Part shown: positions 42,808 through 50,835 of the stretch, piece by piece
How the letters are laid out: each line of letters begins with the position of its first letter
How positions within the stretch are numbered: the first letter of the stretch is position 1
From: Hymenobacter sp. BT188
GTDB taxonomy: Bacteria; Bacteroidota; Bacteroidia; Cytophagales; Hymenobacteraceae
Direction of reading: 5' to 3'
DNA: 64,000 bases
Assembly (NCBI RefSeq): GCF_014333585.1
Contig: NZ_JACSCW010000001.1
Location: forward strand, 372,001 to 436,000
Translations under genes and position numbers: made by a program
Notes under the pieces: model-generated
What the model saw: the letters and a program-made list of their open reading frames with translations, nothing else
Database searches by the model: none
What the model was told of the DNA's origin: nothing

Positions 42808-43928
42808 TAGTCGCCGTCGTTGTCGACGTAAGTGACGGTGATACCCAGCGCCGAGGTCATGTCTACTTTGATCATGCGCACGGCCTTCTGCATCTCATTA
42901 TACGAGGCCACCGCGTCGGCATTGCGGGTGCGGATAGCGGAATACAGGTCGGGGCTCAGGGAAGTAAGCTTCTGATACGACACCCCAAGCTGAGCGTTAA
43001 TAATGTCGCTCAGAGTCTGGTTGGTGCGGCTGTCTTTGGCCCCCAGGGCATTGAGGTAAGCTTTCAGGGAAGGCTGCGTGGCGGTGCGACCGTTGAAAAA
43101 CAGCTGCACCGCCGTGTGGGCCGTCGTGGCTAGCTGCACAGGCAAGGTCCCGCGGAAATAGTACGCTTCAATCTTGTCGGGCACGGGATTACCCGTCATG
43201 ATGCCGGCCGGAATACCCACTTTGCCCGCTCGCAGGTAGCGCTCGAAATACAAGGAGTAGGCATTGATCACCCGGGATAGGGAACTGCTGGCGTCTGTGC
43301 CGACGCTGTTGATGAAGGTGGTACGGTAAGAGCCATTCCACTCGGCGTACACCTTGCCAAACTTCTCATCCATTTTGCCGACTACATCCATGAGGTAGCG
43401 ACGATGATTGGCCGACGAGGCATACTGCTGCACGATGGCCGCGTCATCGGCGGCTAGGCCGTTAAGCAGATAATCCAGGGCTGGGAAGCCTTGCTGGGGA
43501 ATGGTCGTGGCTAAGTCAAAGTTGTATGTGCCAGAGCTGATGTTCTGGCGGATGCCGGTGGCATCCGTAGGGTAGATGTTGAGGTGATTCCGCAGGCTCG
43601 CGGTTTCGGCGGGTCCAAACTCAAACATTTCCACTTTCTGCCACTCCACGTAAGCCTGCTGCCAAGCCTGGCGCGCCTCCAGCAGACTGGCCGTAGTGGG
43701 GGCGGCCGTAAAGGCGGTGGTCTTGGTTTTCAGTGCCATCAACTTGTCGTTGAAGCGCTGGTAGCCAGGCTTTATTAAGCTGTCGGCCCACTGCGTGAGC
43801 AGGGCTTTGCGGTCGGGCGTGGAACTAGGGGTAGGCTCAGGGGTGCCGCTGCTGGGGTCTTTCTGGCAGCTGAGCATCACACAGGCCATAAGCAGGAGCG
43901 AGAGGGCGGAAATGAGCGTCTTTTTCAT
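42807..43928 (-). CDS. Imelysin-like lipoprotein with altered peptidase motif
   Basis: A 373-residue lipoprotein, lipobox near LSC (Cys21). The helical body has the imelysin (M75) fold signature around GFPALDYLLNG (147-157), which replaces the usual GxHxxE: here His is Pro149 and Glu is Asp152. The second family helix region and KVYAEWNGSYRTTF match. In IrpA/EfeO relatives the motif helps bind iron; with it changed the protein is likely a binder of another ligand or a non-catalytic member. It is the second gene of the iron operon, between DUF4856 and HTTM. Confidence 0.85.
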   Translation of the reverse strand: MKKTLISALSLLLMACVMLSCQKDPSSGTPEPTPSSTPDRKALLTQWADSLIKPGYQRFNDKLMALKTKTTAFTAAPTTASLLEARQAWQQAYVEWQKVEMFEFGPAETASLRNHLNIYPTDATGIRQNISSGTYNFDLATTIPQQGFPALDYLLNGLAADDAAIVQQYASSANHRRYLMDVVGKMDEKFGKVYAEWNGSYRTTFINSVGTDASSSLSRVINAYSLYFERYLRAGKVGIPAGIMTGNPVPDKIEAYYFRGTLPVQLATTAHTAVQLFFNGRTATQPSLKAYLNALGAKDSRTNQTLSDIINAQLGVSYQKLTSLSPDLYSAIRTRNADAVASYNEMQKAVRMIKVDMTSALGITVTYVDNDGD

Positions 43929-43946
43929 CGGGTCGGTTTCTATTGC

Positions 43947-43990
43947 TACACCACCGCCCTACGCAGCTTGCTGCGCAGGGCGGTGGTGTA
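43947..43990. repeat. Long hairpin between DUF4856 and imelysin-like genes
   Basis: Arms TACACCACCGCCCTACGCAGC and GCTGCGCAGGGCGGTGGTGTA (21 bp, one A-G mismatch, 2-base loop), within the operon. It could partly attenuate transcription after DUF4856, or protect the mRNA. Confidence 0.85.
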
Positions 43991-44014
43991 GTCCGCTAGC
44001 GCGCGGACGTAATA

Positions 44015-45163
44015 CTATTGAATACTAAACTTCGACTTGATGGCATTGATAGCGACATCGGCCTGGGCATTGGTCAAGCTCCAAGCCCCTTGGCTGCCGG
44101 AGAGCAAGCCGTTGAGCAGGCCATCAGAAAAGGCAGCGTCGGCGCCAAACTTGGTGCAGAAGCGCAGGGAGTAGATAAAGCCGAGTCCTTCGCCCAAGGC
44201 GTGGGCTTTGGAGGGTAGATCGGGGAAGCCTTTCCAGTTGGTCAGATAAGAAACGGCCGATAAAGCAATGGTTTTCTCTAACTCCGTGCGGATGATGTCG
44301 GCCTGAGCTTTCAGGGTGGCCTTGTCGTTATTAACAATAGCGGCGCGACCTTTCAGGAAAGCCATATACACGTTAGGCGCGGCCGGTCCGTTCTTCTCGT
44401 TCAGGTAGCCAGCCAGGAAACGCTCCCGTGGCGTGAGGTTGATGTCGGTGGTCATAATGGCATTAGCCGTCATATAGCCGTAGGCCATGTCCCAGTTGTG
44501 CTCCAGCTCTGTATAGGGTTTGCCCTCAATGGTCTTGCTATTGTTGGCGTTCAAAGCCTGGTCGGTCAGCAGCACATTGTTGATCTGGTCAAGTAATAGG
44601 GCTCCGATTAGCGCCTTCTGAATCACTTGGTTTACCTCAATGCCTTTGCCATCAACCAAATAGCGGCCCAAACGACCGGCGTTGCCGGGTGTGGCCGTAT
44701 TATTTACCGACTGACTTGCCACTGCTAAAGCAGCCAGATTGTTATCAATATAAGTGCGGGAGGCCTCGGCATTGGTAGCGGGGAAAGAAGCAGCCGTAGC
44801 GGTACGCAACTGCACGCCCGATGTGTTTAAGGCAGGTACGGAAAATGGAGCGCCCGTATTACTGTAATAATTGCGAAGGGTAGTTGCATCCAGGGTGGAG
44901 GGGGAAGCCGGCGCGGCTACGGCCACCTTGGCCATATATGTGTTCAGTTCTGAGAACATATCCAAGCGTACAGACGCCGTGCCTAGGTCAACGGTCGATT
45001 GGCCGCTGGCGTCCTTGAATGACTCAGTGTATTTAGAACTGGACGTTAGCGTAGCGGCATTAATGTTTGTCCGCAAGGCTGGCGCCGTCTCGTCTTCATT
45101 TTTGTCACAAGCAGTAAAGCCAAAAGCCAAGGCGACCACTGCAGCAGCGTATTTAAACGACAT
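44015..45163 (-). CDS. DUF4856 lipoprotein of the iron-uptake operon
   Basis: A 382-residue lipoprotein with lipobox FTAC (Cys19). The body is helical and matches DUF4856, with the repeated phrases TVDLGTASVRLDMFSELNTYM, IDNNLAALAVASQSVNN and ELEHNWDMAYGYM. It heads the operon (DUF4856, imelysin-like, HTTM, TonB receptor, PepSY), an arrangement recurrent in Bacteroidota iron-uptake loci. Both this and the imelysin-like protein probably sit on the outer membrane, where they could capture iron complexes or process them for the receptor. No catalytic motif is seen. The promoter box is at 45196-45203. Confidence 0.83.
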   Translation of the reverse strand: MSFKYAAAVVALAFGFTACDKNEDETAPALRTNINAATLTSSSKYTESFKDASGQSTVDLGTASVRLDMFSELNTYMAKVAVAAPASPSTLDATTLRNYYSNTGAPFSVPALNTSGVQLRTATAASFPATNAEASRTYIDNNLAALAVASQSVNNTATPGNAGRLGRYLVDGKGIEVNQVIQKALIGALLLDQINNVLLTDQALNANNSKTIEGKPYTELEHNWDMAYGYMTANAIMTTDINLTPRERFLAGYLNEKNGPAAPNVYMAFLKGRAAIVNNDKATLKAQADIIRTELEKTIALSAVSYLTNWKGFPDLPSKAHALGEGLGFIYSLRFCTKFGADAAFSDGLLNGLLSGSQGAWSLTNAQADVAINAIKSKFSIQ

Positions 45164-45189
45164 GTAGATAGAAGGAAGGTTAGAGTTTG

Positions 45190-45202
45190 ATATTGCAAAT
45201 AT
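45190..45202. promoter_or_regulatory. Possible operator of the iron-uptake operon
   Basis: ATATT-GCA-AATAT is a short perfect inverted repeat that overlaps the -7 box. It is short and only roughly like a Fur box, so it is a candidate only. Confidence 0.25.
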
Positions 45203-45203
45203 A
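45196..45203 (-). promoter_or_regulatory. -7 promoter box of the iron-uptake operon
   Basis: The minus strand reads TATATTTG, an exact TAnnTTTG match, about 35 bases before the DUF4856 start; a TTTA in place of TTTG lies 22 bases upstream. Confidence 0.5.
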
Positions 45204-45455
45204 ATGGGCTTATCTGGAATGCTTATAAATAGAGTAATCTTTTTTAGAAAATTTCTAAACAGACTAAGTGCGGGTTTTCAAAGCAGGCATAGAAGTAAGC
45301 CTATAGCCTGATTGTAAGCTCGTCTCTTCCGTTTAATTCAAGTAGAAAGGCTAACTACTGATTTAGGTATAGGCGCAGTGAAAGGCCTCCAGTCAACCAG
45401 ATGCTTGCAGAATATGCACCAAAATGCCTCCAGAGGTTGGTTTAAGTTCTGCCTT

Positions 45456-46487
45456 TTAGAGGACTTGCAGGGTCACTGGTGCCAGCTCAAAAACCTCGGC
45501 CAGCAATTCATAGGAACGGAGCCTGTCAGCGAAGTCGTAGGTGATGGTGACGGCTGTAATTTCTTCTACTCCATAAGAGGTGGCCAGAGCAGTAAGCTGC
45601 GCGTGTACCTGCTCGGGCGTGCCGCTCACCATGCGCTGCCGATGATAAGTAAGGCGAGCCCGCAGCTCGGGCGTAAGCGGGTAGTCGCGCACGGAATCAT
45701 AAGAACCGATGGAGGTTCGGTCGCCGGTTTCGAGCTTCAGCATTTGCAGAGCCAGGGTTTCGGCGAGTTCTTGGGCTTTCGCTTCCGTATCGGCGCAAAG
45801 CACGAAAAGGGCCACCGTAGCACGCGGCGCGGCCAACTCATCCGACGGCCGGAAACGCTCCTTGTACAGCCGAACCATGTCAGGCCCGCCCACAGGATTG
45901 ATGAAATGAGCAAACGAAAACGACGCTCCCAAATGCGCCGCAAACAGCCCGCTTTGTCCGCTGGAGCTGAGCAGCCACAGTTCCGGCATAGTGGTAGCGA
46001 AGGGCGCGGCCTTTACTTTTTCGTGGACGGTGTTAGGTATTACCTCATCGCGCAGGAAACCCCGCAGATCCATGAGTTGGTCTACAAAATCCTCATCGCG
46101 AAAGGTATTTTGGGGGTTGAGTACATGCGCTGTTAGGCGGTCGGTGCCGGGCGCGCGGCCGATGCCTAAGTCAATTCGGCCGGGGTAAAGCGTTTCAAGT
46201 AGGCGAAAATTTTCGGCCACCTTCAGAGCGCTGTAATGGGGCAGCATAACCCCACCGGAACCTAGCCGGATGTGCTGAGTTTCAGCCCCCAAGCGTCCTA
46301 AAAGGACCTCGGGAGCAGAGCCAGCCAACGTACCGGTATTATGATGCTCCGACACCCAAAAGCGGGTGTAGCCCAGTTGATCGGTGAGGCGAGCGAGTTG
46401 TATCGTTTCTTCAAGCGCCTGGCGTGCCGTGCCGCCCTGCCGAACGGGAGACTGGTCGAGGACGCTGAGGCGAAGTGTATTGGTCAT
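45456..46487 (-). CDS. LLM-class flavin-dependent oxidoreductase
   Basis: A 343-residue luciferase-like monooxygenase using reduced FMN or F420. TIM-barrel signatures: RLSVLDQSPVRQGGT at the start, YTRFWVSEHHNTGTLAGSAPEVLLGRLGA, LGSGGVMLPHYSALKVAENF and RIDLGIGRAPG, all typical of the MsnO8/alkanal-type subfamily annotated by the same name. Substrate unknown. It is followed upstream by a DHA2 exporter on the same strand but with a 92-base gap, so the two may be separate. A long open frame on the opposite strand (45378-46136) is its shadow. Confidence 0.9.
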   Translation of the reverse strand: MTNTLRLSVLDQSPVRQGGTARQALEETIQLARLTDQLGYTRFWVSEHHNTGTLAGSAPEVLLGRLGAETQHIRLGSGGVMLPHYSALKVAENFRLLETLYPGRIDLGIGRAPGTDRLTAHVLNPQNTFRDEDFVDQLMDLRGFLRDEVIPNTVHEKVKAAPFATTMPELWLLSSSGQSGLFAAHLGASFSFAHFINPVGGPDMVRLYKERFRPSDELAAPRATVALFVLCADTEAKAQELAETLALQMLKLETGDRTSIGSYDSVRDYPLTPELRARLTYHRQRMVSGTPEQVHAQLTALATSYGVEEITAVTITYDFADRLRSYELLAEVFELAPVTLQVL

Positions 46488-46579
46488 GATGCGAGTTTGT
46501 GTAGCCTTGGGATAGACGCTATAACCCCGTGGCGGCTCATCATGTTCAGTCTACACCGTTTTGTTAGCTAGATGCGCGG

Positions 46580-48175
46580 CTACTCGGCCGCTACGGCTAC
46601 GGGTTGGCTGATAGCGTTGCTCTCGCGCAGCGGCAACTCCGGGATAAACAACGTCGCTACCCAACCCGCCATCACCAATAACAAGGTACAGAGGTAGATA
46701 CGGGAAATAGCGTGCGTAAATGCCGCGCGAACAGCCGGTGTAGAATTGCCGGCAACCTGAGCCAAGCCGGGGGGCAAACTAGGACCTTCCGTAACGCTCG
46801 CCTCTGTGGATGCGGCCGGTGTGGTAATAGTAGCAGGTAATGACTGCGCTAAATTGAAGGTAAGTACCGCGCCAAGACCAGCCGCTGCAATAGCGCCGCC
46901 AATCTGCCGGAAAAACTGGCTGGCTGATGTTGCTTGGCCCAGCAAACGAGGCTCGATGGCGTTCTGTACCGCCAGCGTATAAAGCGGCATGCTCGGCCCA
47001 AGGCCCAGACCGCAGAGTACCACGTAAAGCAATACCTGATAGTAGGTTACGTCGGCAGACATGGTGGCCAGCAGGCTTAGCCCGATCATCAGCACTACGC
47101 CGCCGCCCAGCATCCAGCGCTTGTAGTGGCCGAAGCGCGACACCATTTGGCCCGCCAGCATGGAGCCCGTTACCACTCCCAACGAGAGCGGAATAAGGCT
47201 GACCCCAGCCTGCGTAGCGGTGGTGCCCAGCACATTCACCATAAATAGGGGCTCGAAAATAATGATGCTCAAAAAAGCCCCCCCGAGGAGAAAAAGCGCC
47301 AGATTGGCCGTACGAAACACCTTATTGTCGAACAGCGAGAAGTCGAGAATGGGGTTGGTGGCGCGGCGGGAGCGAACCACAAACAGCGTAAGTGCCGCCA
47401 GGGCCAAAGCAAAAAGGCACAGCGTAGTAGGCGAAGTCCAGCCATACATGGCTTTATTTAGTTGCAACGCAATGACCAACGGCCCCAGTCCCAGCATCAG
47501 CAGTATGGCGGCCAGATAGTCGAGCGGTTGCTGCTCGCCGCGGGGGCGTAGGGCTGGCATCCGGGACAGAATAAACCACAAGGCTAGGCCACCTAGCGGA
47601 ATGTTTACATAAAAAACTAAACGCCAGCCCTCTACACCTGGCAGTAGTCCGTCGCCGTGGTCGGTTAACAGTCCCCCCAGAAAGGGTCCCAGCACCGACG
47701 AAAGCCCAAACGTAGCCCCCACAAATCCCTGGTACTTACCGCGTTCGGCGGGAGGAAACAAGTCGGCAATGATAATGAAGGCCATGGCAAACAGCCCTGC
47801 TCCGCCAAGGCCCTGAATGGCCCGGAAGATGATCAGCTGGCTCATGCCATCGCCGAGCAGGGGCAAGGTGCCAAATTCGCCCGCTAGCCCGCACAATGCC
47901 GAACCAAACAAGAACACCAGAACAGCCGTGACCTCGATGGTGCGCCGCGAGTACATATCGGCCAGCTTGCCATAAATGGGCACCAGCGCCGTGCTGGCCA
48001 CCAAATAGGCGGTGGCAACCCACGTAAAACGATCGAGGCCGTGCAGGTCGCCCACGATGCGTGGCAGGGCAGTGGCCACAATGGTTTGGTCGAGGGAGCC
48101 CAGGAAAAGGGCCAGCAGCACACCAGCCAAAGTCATCAGCTTGGTGCGTTGGGTAAGCGAGTCAGTCATATTCAA
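46580..48175 (-). CDS. DHA2-family multidrug exporter (14 membrane helices)
   Basis: A 531-residue MFS transporter of the DHA2 (EmrB/QacA) type. The helix-1 motif LGSLDQTIVATALPRIVGDL, motif A (GKLADMYSRRTIEVTAV) and motif C with the antiporter GATFGLSSVLGPFLGG are clear, giving proton-driven drug/toxin efflux. Fourteen helices fit the length. The acidic helix-1 Asp is retained, typical of cation recognition. No regulator gene is adjacent. Confidence 0.93.
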   Translation of the reverse strand: MNMTDSLTQRTKLMTLAGVLLALFLGSLDQTIVATALPRIVGDLHGLDRFTWVATAYLVASTALVPIYGKLADMYSRRTIEVTAVLVFLFGSALCGLAGEFGTLPLLGDGMSQLIIFRAIQGLGGAGLFAMAFIIIADLFPPAERGKYQGFVGATFGLSSVLGPFLGGLLTDHGDGLLPGVEGWRLVFYVNIPLGGLALWFILSRMPALRPRGEQQPLDYLAAILLMLGLGPLVIALQLNKAMYGWTSPTTLCLFALALAALTLFVVRSRRATNPILDFSLFDNKVFRTANLALFLLGGAFLSIIIFEPLFMVNVLGTTATQAGVSLIPLSLGVVTGSMLAGQMVSRFGHYKRWMLGGGVVLMIGLSLLATMSADVTYYQVLLYVVLCGLGLGPSMPLYTLAVQNAIEPRLLGQATSASQFFRQIGGAIAAAGLGAVLTFNLAQSLPATITTPAASTEASVTEGPSLPPGLAQVAGNSTPAVRAAFTHAISRIYLCTLLLVMAGWVATLFIPELPLRESNAISQPVAVAAE

Positions 48176-48379
48176 ACAGGTCGGACTGAGTTACGCGGTA
48201 TCAGACGCTTAGTTGGATTTACGCGGCAAGCGCCGCCTGATCAAACTGGGAACGCTAGTTCAGCCAGGCCAGCATCGTGCATAGAGTAGAGCGCCCGGGG
48301 CCGACAAATGTTTCAGATAAATAAGGAACACCCAAACGAGCAAACTACCTTCGCCGGCATTATTCAAAATTGACCCTTG

Positions 48380-49150
48380 ATGACCCTCACCCTGGCCTTG
48401 CTGTGTTTTTTTGCCTTTCTGGCTGGTTTCGTGGATTCGATGGTGGGCGGCGGCGGCCTGATTCAGTTGCCGGCTATGTTGCTGCTGCTCAAAGGGGTGC
48501 CTGTGCCAGTTATACTTGGAACGGGCAAAGTGTCGTCGTTGGCGGGCACGGCTACGGCTCTGTGGCGCTATGCGGGGCGGGTGCCTATGCAGTGGCGCAG
48601 CGTAGGGGCGGCGGCAATTACGGCCGGCGTGTTTTCGTTTGCCGGAGCGCGGGTGGTAAGTCTGCTGCCCAGCGAGCTGCTGCGGCCGCTGGTGCTGGGC
48701 TTATTGGTCGTGATTGCCGCCTATACTTTCTGGCGCAAAGATTTTGGCGCAATTCACGCCCCGCGTCTCACGCCCAGCCGCGAAACGCTCTACGGCGTGC
48801 TGGTAGGTGCGATTCTGGGTTTCTACGACGGTTTTTTTGGCCCCGGTACGGGCAGTTTGCTGCTGTTTGCCTTCGTGGGGCTGTTTGGCTACGACTTCCT
48901 CACTGCTTCGGCTTCGGCCAAACTGGTGAACGTGGCCACCAACCTCACCAGTCTGCTTTACTTTGCCTTCACCGACCAGATTCTTTATCACATTGCCCTG
49001 CCCATGGCCGCCTGCAATATGCTGGGCTCGACCCTAGGGGCGCGCATGGCTTTAAAGCAAGGTACTGGCTTCGTGCGCGTGTTGTTTCTGGTGGTCGTCT
49101 GCGGCATCATTCTGAAGCTGGCGTACGATACGTTTGGCCATACAGCTTAA
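48380..49150 (+). CDS. TSUP-family (TauE/SafE) membrane transporter
   Basis: A 256-residue membrane protein of the TSUP family, carriers of sulfite, sulfoacetate or related organosulfur anions. Eight membrane helices; the two-repeat family signature GFVDSMVGGGGLIQLPA near the N-terminus and FYDGFFGPGTGSLLLF in the second half. The ATG at 48380 was chosen (the frame has a TTG just before). Divergent from the MFS gene. No sulfur genes lie beside it, so the substrate is not set. Confidence 0.9.
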   Translation: MTLTLALLCFFAFLAGFVDSMVGGGGLIQLPAMLLLLKGVPVPVILGTGKVSSLAGTATALWRYAGRVPMQWRSVGAAAITAGVFSFAGARVVSLLPSELLRPLVLGLLVVIAAYTFWRKDFGAIHAPRLTPSRETLYGVLVGAILGFYDGFFGPGTGSLLLFAFVGLFGYDFLTASASAKLVNVATNLTSLLYFAFTDQILYHIALPMAACNMLGSTLGARMALKQGTGFVRVLFLVVVCGIILKLAYDTFGHTA

Positions 49151-49237
49151 TGCATAGAATGCATTTGTCCGCTAAAGATGACAAGCACTAATCCACTGAG
49201 ACCAGCATTATCTCGCCTCGTTCTGGCAAAGACGTAT

Positions 49238-49912
49238 ATGACTCCTCGATTCTATCCGCTGATCCTAGGAGCATTAATGTTGGTTGGCTGTAATAATCCT
49301 TCCACTGCTTCCGATCCATTACAATCGCAAATTGGTAGCTCTGGTGCAGCTGATTCAGCCGCTTCTCGCACTTATCGGTTGCGTCTCACGCAATTAGGTA
49401 CAGCAGATCAACAAGACAGGCAGGAATTTATAGCTGTGCTCCGCCAATACGGTCTAGGATCAGCCCAATTCGCTGCTGCCCGCCGCCACATGGGGCATAA
49501 GGATTCCCTGCGCCTGCGCCAGTTTTTGGTCTTGGAAAAACGCTATGGCTGGCCCCATAAAAGCCAGGTAGGAGCCGAAGCTATCGTGTACGCCTATCTT
49601 TTAGTACAACATGCGCCGAAACAAGTTCAGCTTAGCTACCGACATAAAATCCAGACTTCTTACGAACGTGGTGAGCTTCCGGGAGCTGATTATGCTACGT
49701 ATCTGGATCGGATGCTTGGGTATGAGGGGAAGCCCCAACGCTATGGGACTCAATATGATATCCGGGTGTTAGCCAATGGCCGGGAGGAAAGCTATCTGTT
49801 GCCCATTGAGGACCTTTCGCAGGTCGATGAGCGCCGCGAAACCGTGCAACTAGAGCCTCTGCTGCCCCAGCTCGTGCCCGGAACGCTGGTTTTCAAGCCG
49901 GGAATGAAATAG
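49238..49912 (+). CDS. DUF6624 lipoprotein
   Basis: About 224 residues from the ATG at 49238, chosen because it gives a proper lipoprotein signal (YPLILGALMLVGC, Cys18). The conserved part (about 60-224) matches DUF6624, with DQQDRQEF, RYGWPHKSQVGAEA, ERGELPGADYATYLDRMLGYEGKPQRYGTQYD and the polar end. Members are found in Bacteroidota and Proteobacteria next to toxin or regulatory genes; activity unknown. It follows the TSUP gene by 87 bases. A hairpin repeat and a terminator are downstream. Confidence 0.75.
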   Translation: MTPRFYPLILGALMLVGCNNPSTASDPLQSQIGSSGAADSAASRTYRLRLTQLGTADQQDRQEFIAVLRQYGLGSAQFAAARRHMGHKDSLRLRQFLVLEKRYGWPHKSQVGAEAIVYAYLLVQHAPKQVQLSYRHKIQTSYERGELPGADYATYLDRMLGYEGKPQRYGTQYDIRVLANGREESYLLPIEDLSQVDERRETVQLEPLLPQLVPGTLVFKPGMK

Positions 49913-49954
49913 GCTGCTTCTCATGTATTCAGGCAAAAGTAACCCTATCAAAAA

Positions 49955-50056
49955 GGCGGTCATGCTGAGCGTAGTCGAAGCATCTCTACTGGTTAGTAAT
50001 CAATGCTAGTGCAACGAAGCGGGAGAGATGCTTCGACTACGCTCAGCATGACCGCC
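49955..50056. repeat. Hairpin repeat, copy C
   Basis: Perfect 33-bp arms (49955-49987 and 50024-50056), starting GGCGGTCATGCTGAGCG and ending CAGCATGACCGCC, around a 36-base centre containing GTTAGTAATC. Member of the GTCATGC family, most symmetric of the four copies. Confidence 0.92.
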
Positions 50057-50074
50057 TAATGTAAGATGAATAAA

Positions 50075-50109
50075 AAAGCCCCCAGATAGATTAGTGGGGG
50101 GCTTTTTTA
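50075..50109. terminator. Bidirectional terminator (DUF6624 / secreted protein)
   Basis: Stem AAAGCCCCCAG...TAGTGGGGGGCTTT with A and T runs, adjoining hairpin repeat copy C, between converging genes. Confidence 0.8.
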
Positions 50110-50126
50110 TGCTTGCGAGAAAGTGC

Positions 50127-50618
50127 TTAGTCTTGGTTGCTGGGCAGGCCGGGTACCGGATTACCTTGGGCGGCACTCGAGTTCGGTACACCCATTTTTT
50201 CTTCCCGCTTGCGCTGATAGCGATTAAACTGCTCCGGCGACAACACGTCTTTCAACGCGGCCAGCCGCGATTGGCCGATGTCTTCCACGATGCCATTTAG
50301 CTTGCGCAAATCGGTGCGGTAGCGTAGGCGGGCGGTTTCCACGTTGCGCACGCTGGTCAGGTTTATCTGATTCACTTTTACGACTTGCGGCGGCGTGAGG
50401 CCTAATGCCTGACGCATATTATCGGTGAGGGCTTTGGCACGGGCTTCTACTTTGTCGGCAGCAGGTGCGGGGGCCGCTGCGCTTGGTTTGGCTGGCGTTG
50501 CCGCTTTGGGCTTTGCAGCTGCCGTAGTTGCTGATTTGGGTTTAGCTGCGGTTTGAGCCTGCGTAAAGCTGGGAACCAGAATCAGGAGAAGGAAAGCAGC
50601 AAAAAGGGGAGTCTTCAT
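50127..50618 (-). CDS. Secreted CpxP/Spy-like helical protein
   Basis: About 163 residues from the ATG at 50618 (MKTPLFAAFLLLILVPSFTQA). Signal peptide, then an Ala/Lys/Pro-rich low-complexity linker (AAKPKSATTAAAKPKAATPAKP), then a helical domain (about 80-150) with LGLTPPQVVKVNQINL and LSPEQFNRYQRKREE, the two LTxxQ-type motifs of the CpxP/Spy chaperone fold. It resembles the protein encoded at 18935-19444. Probably a periplasmic chaperone or stress protein; no operon partner. Confidence 0.62.
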   Translation of the reverse strand: MKTPLFAAFLLLILVPSFTQAQTAAKPKSATTAAAKPKAATPAKPSAAAPAPAADKVEARAKALTDNMRQALGLTPPQVVKVNQINLTSVRNVETARLRYRTDLRKLNGIVEDIGQSRLAALKDVLSPEQFNRYQRKREEKMGVPNSSAAQGNPVPGLPSNQD

Positions 50619-50835
50619 GTCAGAATAAATAATTCGGTGGCCAAAAAACGGGCGCCCGGTGCAAAGATGTGTCAGAAAATGGGACCTGGAAACAAGCTTT
50701 TCAGCACGTAAATATGGTGCCAGAAAGGAGTAATGGGCTTGTAACGCAGGTAAGCGCCTATTCATGCCCTGTCAAGGCAAAAAAAAAGCCCCCCGGCCAG
50801 CGTAACCTTTCCTTCGCCATTCCATACTAGAAAGC

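Noticed and set aside
45190..45202. A Fur box in front of the iron operon
   Set aside because: The inverted repeat is only 5+5 bases; retained only as a weak candidate operator, not as a Fur site.
45378..46136. A 252-codon plus-strand frame
   Set aside because: Antisense to the LLM oxidoreductase gene, with no family features.
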